In this document: in pieces, positions 31,707 to 39,643 of the stretch
Numbering within the stretch: position 1 is the stretch's first letter
How the letters are laid out: each line of letters opens with the position of its first letter
DNA from: an uncultured Clostridium sp.
Lineage (GTDB): Bacteria; Bacillota; Clostridia; Clostridiales; Clostridiaceae
NCBI RefSeq assembly: GCF_910588715.1
Contig: NZ_CAJURG010000013.1
Location: forward strand, 1 to 40,537
Length of the DNA: 40,537 nt
Reading direction: 5' to 3'
Notes under the pieces: generated by a model
Databases searched by the model: none
Seen by the model: only the letters and a program-made list of their open reading frames with translations
Told to the model about the DNA's origin: nothing
Made by a program: the position numbers and the translations under genes

Positions 31707-33464
31707 ATGAAATTATTTATTGATGAAATAAATGAAGTAGTTAAAAATGCTTTTGAAGAGTTAGGATACGCAAAGGAAACAGGAAAGGTTAATGTATCAA
31801 ATAGACCTGATTTATGCCAATATCAATGTAATGGAGCTTTAGCAAATGCTAAAAAGCATAAAAAAGCACCTATGATAATAGCTAATGAAGTTGTTGAAAA
31901 ATTAAAGGAAAATAAAATGTTTTCTAAATTAGAAGCTGTTGCACCTGGGTTTATTAACATAAATATTAATGATGAATTCTTAGCTATGTATATCAATGAT
32001 ATGAATAAAGATGAGAATTTTGGAGTTTCAAAGACTACAGAAATCAAAAAAATAGTTGTTGATTATGGTGGTGCAAATGTTGCTAAACCACTACATATTG
32101 GACACTTAAGATCAGCAATAATCGGTGAAAGTATAAAAAGAATTGCAAAATTCTTAGGACATGATGTTGTTGGAGATGTTCATTTAGGAGACTGGGGTCT
32201 TCAAATGGGAATGGTAATATCTGAAGTTGAAAGAAGAAATCCTTCTTTACCGTACTTTGACGAAAGCTTTACTGGGGAATATCCTAAAGAAGCACCATTT
32301 ACAATAGATGAACTTGAAGATATATATCCATATGCAAGTAAGCTTGCCAAGAGCGATGAGAAGGTAATGGAAGCTGCAAAACAAGCTACTGTTGAGCTTC
32401 AACAAGGTAGAAGAGGATACGTTGCTTTATGGAAACATATATTAAATGTTTCAGTTACTGACTTAAAGAAAAACTATGGAGCATTAGATGTTGATTTTGA
32501 ATTATGGAACGGTGAAAGTGATGCTCAAAAATTTATTCCAGAGATGATAGAAGAGTTAAAAGAAAAAGGGTTTGCAAAAGAAAGTGAAGGTGCTTTAGTT
32601 TTTGATGTAAGTGAAGAAACTGATAAGAGTCCAGTTCCACCATTATTATTATTAAAATCAGATGGAGCATCCTTATATGGAACTACTGATTTAGCTACAG
32701 TTGTAGAAAGAATCAGAGATATGAAAGCTGATGAAATAATCTACTTAGCAGATAAGAGACAAGGACTTCACTATGAGCAATTCTTTAGAGCTGCTAAAAA
32801 GTCAGGAATAGCAAAGGAAGACACTATTTTAGATTTTATAGGATTTGGTACTATGAATGGAAAAGATGGAAAGCCATTTAAAACTCGTGAAGGTGGAGTA
32901 ATGAGACTTGCAGACTTAATAAGCATGATTAAAGAAGCTGGTAAGGAAAAACTTAAGGATAATAAAAATGTCTCAGAAGATGATGTTGAAGAAATTTCTT
33001 CAAAGGTTGGTTTAGCTGCATTGAAATATGGAGATTTATCAAATCAAGCATCTAAGGATTATGTATTTGATATAGATAGATTTGCTTCTTTTGAAGGAAA
33101 TACAGGGCCATATATTTTATATACTATAGTAAGAATTAAATCTATTTTAAATAAATCAGAAGGATTTAATATAGAAAATAAGATTTTAGAGCCAAAAAGC
33201 GAAGCTGAAAGAGGGCTAATGCTTCAATTATCTAAGTTTAATGAAGTTATAGAATTAAGCTTTAGAGATAGAGCACCTCATAAGATTTGTGAATTTATAT
33301 ATGAATTATCTAATAATTTTAATAAGTTCTACAATGATACAAGAATATTGTCTGAAGAAGATGAAGTTAAAAAAGCATCTTGGTTAAGTTTAATAAATCT
33401 TGTTAAAAATGTTTTAGAACAAGGATTAGACTTATTAGGTATGGAAAGTGTAGAAAGAATGTAA
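31707..33464 (+). CDS. argS: Arginyl-tRNA synthetase
   Basis: ArgRS is a class I synthetase that charges tRNA-Arg. The 585-residue protein begins with the ArgRS additional N-terminal domain. It shows the HIGH motif as AKPLHIGHLRSAIIGE near residue 120 and GDVHLGDWGLQMGMVI just after. The KMSKS region is replaced by KPFKTREGGVMRL, as usual in this family. The C-terminal anticodon-binding helical domain (YILYTIVRIKSIL, then FYNDTRIL) is complete. The start ATG 31707 follows AGGAGG, just after the T-box terminator. Confidence 0.98.
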   Translation: MKLFIDEINEVVKNAFEELGYAKETGKVNVSNRPDLCQYQCNGALANAKKHKKAPMIIANEVVEKLKENKMFSKLEAVAPGFINININDEFLAMYINDMNKDENFGVSKTTEIKKIVVDYGGANVAKPLHIGHLRSAIIGESIKRIAKFLGHDVVGDVHLGDWGLQMGMVISEVERRNPSLPYFDESFTGEYPKEAPFTIDELEDIYPYASKLAKSDEKVMEAAKQATVELQQGRRGYVALWKHILNVSVTDLKKNYGALDVDFELWNGESDAQKFIPEMIEELKEKGFAKESEGALVFDVSEETDKSPVPPLLLLKSDGASLYGTTDLATVVERIRDMKADEIIYLADKRQGLHYEQFFRAAKKSGIAKEDTILDFIGFGTMNGKDGKPFKTREGGVMRLADLISMIKEAGKEKLKDNKNVSEDDVEEISSKVGLAALKYGDLSNQASKDYVFDIDRFASFEGNTGPYILYTIVRIKSILNKSEGFNIENKILEPKSEAERGLMLQLSKFNEVIELSFRDRAPHKICEFIYELSNNFNKFYNDTRILSEEDEVKKASWLSLINLVKNVLEQGLDLLGMESVERM

Positions 33465-33474
33465 TTTAAAATAT

Positions 33475-33523
33475 AACCTATAAATTAAATTGCTAAAAGG
33501 TAATTTAATTTATAGGTTTTTTT
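33475..33523 (+). terminator. Terminator after argS
   Basis: A perfect 17-bp stem (33475-33491 with 33502-33518) with a 10-nt loop is followed by a T run ending at 33523. Confidence 0.92.
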
Positions 33524-33567
33524 GTACTTTAAATAATTTTCTTTTATTTAAGTATGTTTTTATAAAA

Positions 33568-33761
33568 TTAATTATTTTTTAGCTTCTTTACTTCATCAAT
33601 GATTTCATAAGTACAAAAAAGCATAGTAAAAACAATTATTGTTACCATGACAATTCCTATGGAATTATTTGTAGCTCCTAAAAATTCGAATAACATAACA
33701 AATATAAAAATAATAAGAAATGATAATAATAGAGATTTTAATATATTTTTTTATTAATCAT
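33568..33761 (-). pseudogene. Small two-helix membrane protein, frameshifted at an A7 run
   Basis: On the minus strand an ATG (33759-33761) opens MINKKIY and meets TAA after a run of seven A (33746-33752 as T on the plus strand). One base further along, another frame runs open to the stop at 33568-33570. It encodes two hydrophobic helices (SLLLSFLIIFIFVMLFEFL and SIGIVMVTIIVFTMLFCTYE) and a charged tail EIIDEVKKLKNN. With eight A the whole would be a continuous 64-residue protein. The break may be a real mutation, a sequencing error, or a slippage site. The only ATG within the downstream frame would give 42 residues without a ribosome binding site. Family not recognised. Confidence 0.6.
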
Positions 33762-33874
33762 AGGTGTTTCTTTCTTCCTAAATTAAATTTAATCTTAATT
33801 TTAAAAATATTTTTATCAATATTTATTGCCTATAAAAATATAATATATTGATTAATATATCCAGGGGGACAATT

Positions 33875-34102
33875 ATGTATAAAGTTGAAATAAAAGACTT
33901 AGGAGAAAATAATGCAAGTCTTTCAAAGATAATAAAACATATAAATTATAGAGAGTTATATGAATTAGTCAAACCTTACATCAAAGAAGAACATTTATCA
34001 TTTTCACTTCCTAATGACTGTACAGATGGAAGAGAATGGGGAAATATATATTCAAAGGACAAGGTTATTGGAGAGATATTAATAACTTTTATAGAGCAAT
34101 AA
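33875..34102 (+). CDS. Hypothetical protein, 75 residues
   Basis: I do not recognise this protein. ATG 33875 follows CAGGGGGAC at good spacing, which supports a real gene. An upstream in-frame start at 33848 lacks such a site. The protein is soluble-looking and charged (MYKVEIKDLGENNASLSKII, then YRELYELVKPYIKEEHLSFS), with a C-terminal GREWGNIYSKDKVIGEILITF. No membrane helix, cysteine pair or known motif is seen. A bidirectional terminator follows at once. The gene is divergent from the frameshifted small membrane-protein gene. Confidence 0.75.
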   Translation: MYKVEIKDLGENNASLSKIIKHINYRELYELVKPYIKEEHLSFSLPNDCTDGREWGNIYSKDKVIGEILITFIEQ

Positions 34103-34104
34103 GA

Positions 34105-34154
34105 AAAATACTACATCACAATTTATTGAATTTAATTGGGATGTAGTATTTTTT
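34105..34154. terminator. Bidirectional terminator before malic enzyme end
   Basis: AAAATACTACATC (34105-34117) pairs with GATGTAGTATTTT (34140-34152), and further pairing is possible inside (CAATT/AATTG). A-rich and T-rich ends allow function on both strands between convergent genes. Confidence 0.88.
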
Positions 34155-34159
34155 AGTTT

Positions 34160-35332
34160 TTATATAGTTGCAACATTACTTTTAATTGCAGCTTCTTTAA
34201 CAGCTTCTGCAACTTTATTTTGAACATCTAAATTGAATGCTTTTGGAATAATATAATTAGGGTTAAGTTCTTCATCTGAAACAGAATTAGCAATTGCAAA
34301 AGCAGCAGCTATTTTCATTTCTTCATTTATTTCAGTTGCTCTAACATCTAAAGCTCCTCTAAATATTCCAGGGAAAGCTAAAACGTTATTTATTTGATTA
34401 GGAAAATCTGAACGTCCAGTACCAATTACTTTAGCTCCAGCTTCTTTTGCATCATCAGGGAATATTTCAGGTGTTGGATTTGCCATAGCAAATATAATAG
34501 AATCATGATTCATAGATTTAACCATTTCTTTAGATACTATATTAGGAGCTGAAACTCCTATGAATACATCAGCATTTTTAATAACATCTTTTAATATTCC
34601 AGACTCGTTATTAGGGTTAGTAATTTGAGATAATTCTTCAAAATATTTATTTGAGTAAGTTGTATTTCTATTTAAGGCACCATCTCTATCGCAAACAATT
34701 ATATTTTTAGCACCAAAAGATAATAAGAGTTTAGTTATTGCAGTTCCAGCAGCTCCAGCACCATTAACAACTATTTTTAAATCTTCAATATTTTTATTAA
34801 CTATCTTTAAGGCATTTATTAAACCAGATAAAACTATAATGGCAGTTCCATGTTGATCGTCATGGAAAACTGGTATATTTAATTTTTCTTTTAATTTTTT
34901 TTCTATTTCAAAGCATCTAGGAGCTGAGATATCTTCTAAATTTATTCCTCCTAAAGTAGGGGCAATTCTAATTACGGTTTCAACTATTTCATCGACTTTT
35001 TTAGTATCAAGGACTATAGGAAAAGCATCTACATCAGCAAATTCTTTAAATAATATAGATTTACCTTCCATAACAGGTAAAGAGGCTAGTGGGCCAATAT
35101 CTCCAAGACCTAAAACAGCAGTACCATCAGAGATAACAGCTACAGTATTCCATTTGCGAGTATATAAGTAAGCTGTAGATGGATTTTTATGTATCTCTCT
35201 ACACGGCTCAGCAACACCAGGAGTATAAGCAAGTGATAAATCTTTTTCGTTAGTTATTTTAACTCTTGAAGATATTTCTAACTTACCTTTTAATTCTTCG
35301 TGAAATTTTAATGATTCTTTATATATATTCAT
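34160..35332 (-). CDS. NAD(P)-dependent malic enzyme
   Basis: Malic enzyme decarboxylates malate to pyruvate with reduction of NAD(P). The 390-residue protein is of the short bacterial type. It shows LAYTPGVAEPCREI near residue 45, AVISDGTAVLGLGDIGP, EGKSILFKEFADVDAFPI, the metal and substrate region FHDDQHGTAI, the Rossmann part VVNGAGAAGTAI, and FAMANPTPEI. No phosphotransacetylase-like C-terminal domain is attached. ATG 35332 follows GAGGAG by seven bases; a TTG 18 bases upstream is less likely. Cofactor choice cannot be told from the sequence alone. The gene faces the replication fork. Confidence 0.93.
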   Translation of the reverse strand: MNIYKESLKFHEELKGKLEISSRVKITNEKDLSLAYTPGVAEPCREIHKNPSTAYLYTRKWNTVAVISDGTAVLGLGDIGPLASLPVMEGKSILFKEFADVDAFPIVLDTKKVDEIVETVIRIAPTLGGINLEDISAPRCFEIEKKLKEKLNIPVFHDDQHGTAIIVLSGLINALKIVNKNIEDLKIVVNGAGAAGTAITKLLLSFGAKNIIVCDRDGALNRNTTYSNKYFEELSQITNPNNESGILKDVIKNADVFIGVSAPNIVSKEMVKSMNHDSIIFAMANPTPEIFPDDAKEAGAKVIGTGRSDFPNQINNVLAFPGIFRGALDVRATEINEEMKIAAAFAIANSVSDEELNPNYIIPKAFNLDVQNKVAEAVKEAAIKSNVATI

Positions 35333-35368
35333 ATTAAGACTCCTCTTCAAAATTATATTTACAATAAT

Positions 35369-35397
35369 ATTATACGAATTATATATTAATAAAGCAA
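35369..35397 (-). promoter_or_regulatory. Promoter of the malic enzyme gene
   Basis: On the minus strand TTGCTT (35392-35397) and a perfect TATAAT (35369-35374) are 17 bp apart. An inverted repeat ACGAAT (35374-35379) / ATTCGT (35404-35409) brackets the -35 element and could bind a regulator. Confidence 0.6.
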
Positions 35398-35435
35398 AAA
35401 ATTATTCGTTTGGATATTGAAATTTTACAATTACT

Positions 35436-35473
35436 TTGATACCATGTTATATGGGATTATGATGTAATATAAT
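35436..35473 (+). promoter_or_regulatory. Promoter region of purA
   Basis: TTGATA (35436-35441) stands 16 bp from TATGAT (35458-35463). A perfect TATAAT lies further on at 35468-35473 with only a weak TGTTAT as -35. One of these two should drive purA, 32-42 bp before its ATG. Confidence 0.5.
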
Positions 35474-35504
35474 CTATTAATATGTCTTAAAAGGAGGCAG
35501 TTAA

Positions 35505-36791
35505 ATGTCAGCATTTATTGTTTTAGGAGCTCAATGGGGAGATGAAGGTAAAGGAAAAATGACAGACTACTTAGCTGAAGAAGCAAACGTAGTTGTTAGA
35601 TATCAAGGTGGTAATAATGCAGGTCATACCGTAGAGGTTGGAGATAAGCAATATAAACTTCACTTAATACCATCAGGTATATTACATGATGAAAAGCTTA
35701 ATGTAATAGGAAATGGTGTAGTTGTAGATCCTATGGCTTTCTTTTCAGAAATTGATTACTTAAGAGAAGAGGGAGTAAAGGTAACTCCAGAAAAGTTAAT
35801 AGTTAGTGATAGAGCACATGTTATTATGCCATACCATAAGGTTTTAGATAAATTAAAAGAAAAAGCTAGAGGTAAAAATGATATAGGTACAACAGGAAAA
35901 GGAATAGGTCCTTGTTATACTGATAAGTTTGAAAGATGTGGTATAAGAGTTTGTGATCTTATAGATAAGGAAGTATTTAAAGAAAAGCTTATGGCTAATA
36001 TTGAAATGAAGAACAAGTATATTGTTAATGTTCTTGGTGGAGAAGAGTTAAGCTTTGATGAAATATATGAAGAATATTCTAAGTACGGTGAAAAATTAAA
36101 ACCATTTGTAAAAGATACATCAGTAAGGGTTTATGATGAAATCAAAAAGGATAAAACAGTTTTATTTGAAGGTGCACAAGGAATGTTATTAGACATTGAC
36201 TATGGAACATATCCATATGTAACATCATCAAATACAACAGCAGGGGGAGTATCTAATGGTGTTGGTATAGGACCAAATATGATTACTAATGCTGTTGGTA
36301 TAGCTAAATCATATACTACAAGAGTAGGTAAAGGACCATTTCCAACTGAATTAGAAAATGAAACTGGAGAATGGATAAGACAAAAAGGTCATGAATATGG
36401 AGTAACTACTGGTAGATCTAGAAGATGTGGTTGGCTTGACATAGTTATATTAAAAACTTCAGTTAGAGTTAGTGGATTAACTTCATTAGCTGTAACAAAA
36501 ATTGATACATTAGCTGGATTAGATAAAGTCAAGATGTGTATTGGATATAAGTTCAATGATGAAATTATAGACTATTTCCCAGCTAGCTTAGAAGATTTAG
36601 CTAAATGTGAGCCTATATATGAAGAATTTGATGGATGGGATGAAAGCGTAGCAAAAGCAAGAAGCTATGAAGATTTACATCCAAACGCAAGAAAGTATTT
36701 AGAAAGAATTGAAGAATTAACTGAAACTAGAATTTCTATAGTATCAGTTGGTCCAAGAAGAGACCAAACTATGAGAGTTAAACCTCTATAG
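35505..36791 (+). CDS. purA: Adenylosuccinate synthetase
   Basis: PurA joins IMP and aspartate with GTP in the first committed step to AMP. The 428-residue protein has the P-loop GAQWGDEGKGKMTDYLAE at the N terminus, GGNNAGHTVEVG, IGTTGKGIGPCYTDK, FEGAQGMLLDIDYGTYPYVTSS, and the GTP-specificity region TTGRSRRCGWLD near the C terminus. It ends SVGPRRDQTM. AAAAGGAGG precedes the ATG. The gene stands alone, with its own promoter and terminator. Confidence 0.98.
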   Translation: MSAFIVLGAQWGDEGKGKMTDYLAEEANVVVRYQGGNNAGHTVEVGDKQYKLHLIPSGILHDEKLNVIGNGVVVDPMAFFSEIDYLREEGVKVTPEKLIVSDRAHVIMPYHKVLDKLKEKARGKNDIGTTGKGIGPCYTDKFERCGIRVCDLIDKEVFKEKLMANIEMKNKYIVNVLGGEELSFDEIYEEYSKYGEKLKPFVKDTSVRVYDEIKKDKTVLFEGAQGMLLDIDYGTYPYVTSSNTTAGGVSNGVGIGPNMITNAVGIAKSYTTRVGKGPFPTELENETGEWIRQKGHEYGVTTGRSRRCGWLDIVILKTSVRVSGLTSLAVTKIDTLAGLDKVKMCIGYKFNDEIIDYFPASLEDLAKCEPIYEEFDGWDESVAKARSYEDLHPNARKYLERIEELTETRISIVSVGPRRDQTMRVKPL

Positions 36792-36801
36792 TATAATTTT
36801 T

Positions 36802-36834
36802 AAGCCATATAAAAATATTTTTATATGGCTTTTT
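36802..36834 (+). terminator. Terminator after purA
   Basis: A perfect palindrome runs over 36802-36831 (AAGCCATATAAAAA / TTTTTATATGGCTT), ending in a T run. Confidence 0.92.
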
Positions 36835-36902
36835 ACTATTTGTATAATATTTATTTATAGTGTGCAAAATATTAATAAGTAATATTATGAGAGGGGCACA
36901 TT

Positions 36903-37103
36903 ATGATTAATAAATACACAAGTTTATGCGAGATAATGGCGGAAAATCCTATGACAGCAAACATATTAATGAGCTATGGAATACCAGCATATGCAATTAT
37001 AGAAAATCAATCTTTATCATTAGATGAAATGATGGCAAAGTACGATATTGATTCTAGTTCTGTTGTAAATCAAATTAATAATGGATTAGTAAATTTATAT
37101 TAG
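36903..37103 (+). CDS. DUF1858 domain protein lacking the CxxC motif
   Basis: This 66-residue protein is a paralogue of the next gene. Both share the pattern hydrophobic start, ADILMSFG / ANILMSYG, and a C-terminal helix. Where the neighbour has MGCVGCPSAQ, this copy has IPAYAIIENQ, so both cysteines of the redox pair are gone. DUF1858 proteins are small helical domains sometimes linked to the hybrid cluster protein. Loss of the cysteines suggests a binding rather than a redox role. AGAGGGGCAC is the ribosome binding site. Confidence 0.75.
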   Translation: MINKYTSLCEIMAENPMTANILMSYGIPAYAIIENQSLSLDEMMAKYDIDSSSVVNQINNGLVNLY

Positions 37104-37269
37104 TATCTCTTAAATAATTATTATAAGTTTTTAATAATAATCTTTAATTTGTATAAATTGAGAGTAGTTCATTAATTATAAGACAGAAGATAAGTTTACT
37201 TGAATTTGGTATATATTTGATATAAAATATTTTTATTAAATAATTTTATGAAAGCTAAGGTGATTAAGA
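37104..37269. other. Gap between the two DUF1858 genes
   Basis: This 166-bp AT-rich gap contains TATAAATTGAGAGTAGTT (37152-37169), matching the two elements ahead of argS. AAGTTTACTTGAAT follows at 37191-37204. No terminator of the first gene is evident. The second gene may have its own promoter here. Confidence 0.4.
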
Positions 37270-37452
37270 ATGATTACTAAAGATATGACAATTGGAGAAG
37301 TAATAAAAATAAGTGATAGCAAAGCTGATATATTAATGAGCTTTGGAATGGGATGTGTTGGATGTCCATCTGCACAAGCTGAAACTGTTGAAGAAGCTGC
37401 ATATATTCATGGAATAAATTTAGAAGAATTATTAGAAGCTTTAAACAAATAG
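37270..37452 (+). CDS. DUF1858 domain protein with CxxC redox pair
   Basis: This 60-residue protein matches DUF1858, also described as a hybrid-cluster-protein-associated redox disulfide domain. It reads MITKDMTIGEVIKISDSKAD, then ILMSFGMGCVGCPSAQAETV, then EEAAYIHGINLEELLEALNK. The CVGC pair sits at the start of a helix, as expected for a reactive disulfide. No hcp gene is in the window. AAGGTGAT precedes the ATG. A terminator follows the stop codon. Confidence 0.9.
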   Translation: MITKDMTIGEVIKISDSKADILMSFGMGCVGCPSAQAETVEEAAYIHGINLEELLEALNK

Positions 37453-37462
37453 AAAAAATATT

Positions 37463-37488
37463 AGAACCCATTATAGTGGGTTCTTTTT
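37463..37488 (+). terminator. Terminator after the second DUF1858 gene
   Basis: AGAACCCA (37463-37470) pairs with TGGGTTCT (37477-37484), followed by a T run to 37488. Confidence 0.88.
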
Positions 37489-37516
37489 AATAAATAAAAA
37501 AGGTGGGAAATACAAA

Positions 37517-38260
37517 GTGGGAATAATTAAAGAAAAAGAGTATGAGGTGCATTATTATGAAACTAATTATAGATTAGAATGTAAGATGTCATCCATAATT
37601 AATTATTTTTGTGATATAGGAACTAAACAATCAGAAGAATTAGGCGTTGGAATTAATTATTTAATGGAAAAAAGGTTATCTTGGGTTTTTTATAAATACG
37701 ATATAAACGTAAAAAGATACCCTAAGTATGGTGAAAAAATAAAAGTAGTTACAATGGCTAAAAGTTTTAAAAAGTTTTATGCTTCAAGAGCTTATGAAAT
37801 TTATGATGAAAATAATGAAAAAATAGTTGAGGGAGAAGGAATTTTCTTATTAATAAATATAGATAGAAGAAGAGCAGTAAGAATTCCAGAAGATCAATAC
37901 ATAGTATATGGAGTAGATCCTGAAAATTGTCCAGATATAAAGGTAAATAAACTTGAAAAATTAAAAGAAGAAATGAATAAAAATCATTTTAAAGTTAGAT
38001 ATGGTGATATAGATTCTAATATGCACGTAAATAATGTTAGATATGTTGAATGGGCAGTTGAGTCACTTCCACTAGATATTGTATTAAATTATGAACTTAA
38101 AGAATTAAGTGTTATTTTTGAAAAAGAATGTAGACATGGAGCCGAAATAACTGCTTCATATGAAATAAAAGAAGCTGAAGATGGGTTAATAATACTTCAT
38201 AAAATCGTTGATAATGATGGTAGGGAATTAACGGTATTAACTAGTAAGTGGAAAAAATAA
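37517..38260 (+). CDS. Acyl-ACP thioesterase
   Basis: This is a double-hotdog acyl-[acyl-carrier-protein] thioesterase, 247 residues, which releases fatty acids from ACP. The first half has VHYYETNYRLECKMSSIINY and LSWVFYKYDINVKRYPKYGE. The second half has FKVRYGDIDSNMHVNNVRYVEWAVE, with the Asn and His of the catalytic N-x-H site. The start is GTG 37517, preceded by AAAGGTGGG. It lies after a terminator, so it may have its own promoter or rely on read-through. Confidence 0.9.
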   Translation: MGIIKEKEYEVHYYETNYRLECKMSSIINYFCDIGTKQSEELGVGINYLMEKRLSWVFYKYDINVKRYPKYGEKIKVVTMAKSFKKFYASRAYEIYDENNEKIVEGEGIFLLINIDRRRAVRIPEDQYIVYGVDPENCPDIKVNKLEKLKEEMNKNHFKVRYGDIDSNMHVNNVRYVEWAVESLPLDIVLNYELKELSVIFEKECRHGAEITASYEIKEAEDGLIILHKIVDNDGRELTVLTSKWKK

Positions 38261-38345
38261 AATAAAGTTAATTAAAAAGGTAAAGGTATTATATAAATAG
38301 TCTTATATAAAATTTATAATTAAAATTTTATATAATAAAAAAATG
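38261..38345. repeat. AT palindrome between thioesterase and its terminator
   Basis: A 13-bp AT-only perfect inverted repeat lies at 38303-38315 and 38323-38335 with a 7-nt centre. It stands between the thioesterase stop codon and the bidirectional terminator; nothing else is seen here. Confidence 0.45.
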
Positions 38346-38387
38346 GGTGTACTCATATTTAAATTTAATATGAGTAACACCTTTTTT
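38346..38387. terminator. Bidirectional terminator, thioesterase / flavoprotein
   Basis: GGTGT-ACTCATATT (38346-38359) pairs with AATATGAGTAACACC (38367-38381) with one bulged base. Six T lie on the right and seven A on the left, so it can stop both convergent genes. Confidence 0.9.
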
Positions 38388-38398
38388 ATTAGTTAATT

Positions 38399-39643
38399 TT
38401 ATTTGTTTTCAGCAATTGAAGTTGCAACTGTATATCCTGAGCTCCAAGCCCATTGAAGATTAAACCCACCACAATCTCCATGAACATCTAATATTTCACC
38501 ACAAAAATAAAGATTAGGAACTAATTTAGATTCTAACGTATCTGAATAAACATCTTTAGTATCAATACCTCCAACAGTAACTTGAGCTTGATTAAAGTCA
38601 TTAGTACCAGTACAAGTAAACTTCCAAGATTTTAAAGTATTTATTATCTTAGCTTTTTCTTGCCATGAAAGTTCATAGCATGGCATTTGGAGGTTAGTTA
38701 TACTACATTCTTTTAATAAAACAGGAATTATTTTTTTATGTATAACACCAGTAAGAGCATTCATTATAGGTCTATGGCTAAGAATTGCAAAATGACATTC
38801 TAAAAAATTTTCTAATTCTTCTTTTGAATAGTTAGGTAATAAATCTACTACAATTTCAGTTTTCTTTTTTTTAAATGTATTTTGTGATGCTAATGCTGAA
38901 ACTTGAAGAATAGGAGGACCTGATATTCCATAGTCAGTAAATAATATTTCTCCAAAATCTTTTTTAACAATTTCATTATTAACTATAAGTGTTACATAAC
39001 CATCAAATTTAACTCCAGATAAAGCCTTTAGGTGGGGATAATCTAATTTTAATTGAACTATTCCTGGAACTAATGATGTTATGGAATGTCCAAGGCTCTT
39101 AGCAAGATTATATCCACTTCCATCAGAGCCTGTTTTAGGAGCTGTTTTTCCTCCACAAGCTAAAATGATTTTATTAGCTGTGAATAACTTATATTCATCA
39201 TTGGTTGTGGATAACTTAAATTTTTTACCCCTGTGGATATCTTTTATTTTGCAGTTTGTGTATAACGGTATATTTCTATCTTCAATAGCCATTTTTAAAA
39301 TATCCACAACAGAAGAGGCTTGAAGAGACTGTGGATAAAGTTTTCCTGTTTTTAATTCTACAATTGGAAGACCTAGAGATAGAAAGAAATTTTTTGTATC
39401 TTCAAGTGGAAGTTTATCTAAGGCAGTAAATTGAAAATTAGAGTTTGAACTATGGTAGTTAATAAAAGGTGGTTTTATACAAGTGTTTGATATGTTACAT
39501 CTACCATTACCAGTAGTTAAAATCTTTTTACCAATTCTATCAGTACCTTCAACAATTGCAACATCTATTCCAAAATCCTTAGCAGTAATAGCTGCAATTA
39601 AACCGGAGGCTCCACCGCCAACAATTATTAAATCATGATACAT
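38399..39643 (-). CDS. BaiN/HI0933-like NAD(P)/FAD-dependent oxidoreductase
   Basis: This 414-residue flavoprotein starts DLIIVGGGASGLIAAITAKD, the FAD-binding Rossmann motif. It has the family signature KKILTTGNGRCNISN near residue 40, a GGKTAPKTGSDGSGY segment, and the C-terminal FCGEILDVHGDCGGFNLQWAWSSGY. It belongs to the HI0933 family, some members of which are called BaiN or RdsA; the substrate cannot be told. AAGGAGTG precedes the ATG. The gene runs against the fork. Its coding sequence between 39179 and 39338 carries six DnaA boxes, encoding parts such as KLFT, KLST, DIHR and LYT. Confidence 0.9.
   Translation of the reverse strand: MYHDLIIVGGGASGLIAAITAKDFGIDVAIVEGTDRIGKKILTTGNGRCNISNTCIKPPFINYHSSNSNFQFTALDKLPLEDTKNFFLSLGLPIVELKTGKLYPQSLQASSVVDILKMAIEDRNIPLYTNCKIKDIHRGKKFKLSTTNDEYKLFTANKIILACGGKTAPKTGSDGSGYNLAKSLGHSITSLVPGIVQLKLDYPHLKALSGVKFDGYVTLIVNNEIVKKDFGEILFTDYGISGPPILQVSALASQNTFKKKKTEIVVDLLPNYSKEELENFLECHFAILSHRPIMNALTGVIHKKIIPVLLKECSITNLQMPCYELSWQEKAKIINTLKSWKFTCTGTNDFNQAQVTVGGIDTKDVYSDTLESKLVPNLYFCGEILDVHGDCGGFNLQWAWSSGYTVATSIAENK
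39179..39338. promoter_or_regulatory. DnaA-box cluster inside the flavoprotein gene
   Basis: Six DnaA-box sequences lie in 160 bp. Four match TTATNCACA perfectly: TGTGAATAA 39179-39187, TGTGGATAA 39206-39214, TGTGTATAA 39257-39265 and TGTGGATAA 39330-39338, all as seen on the plus strand. Two have one mismatch: TGTGGATAT 39232-39240 and ATATCCACA 39300-39308. The first four are 27, 26 and 25 bp apart and share one orientation; only 39300 is reversed. Outside the origin I noticed just one other TTATNCACA match in the window (12188-12196). Confidence 0.75.
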
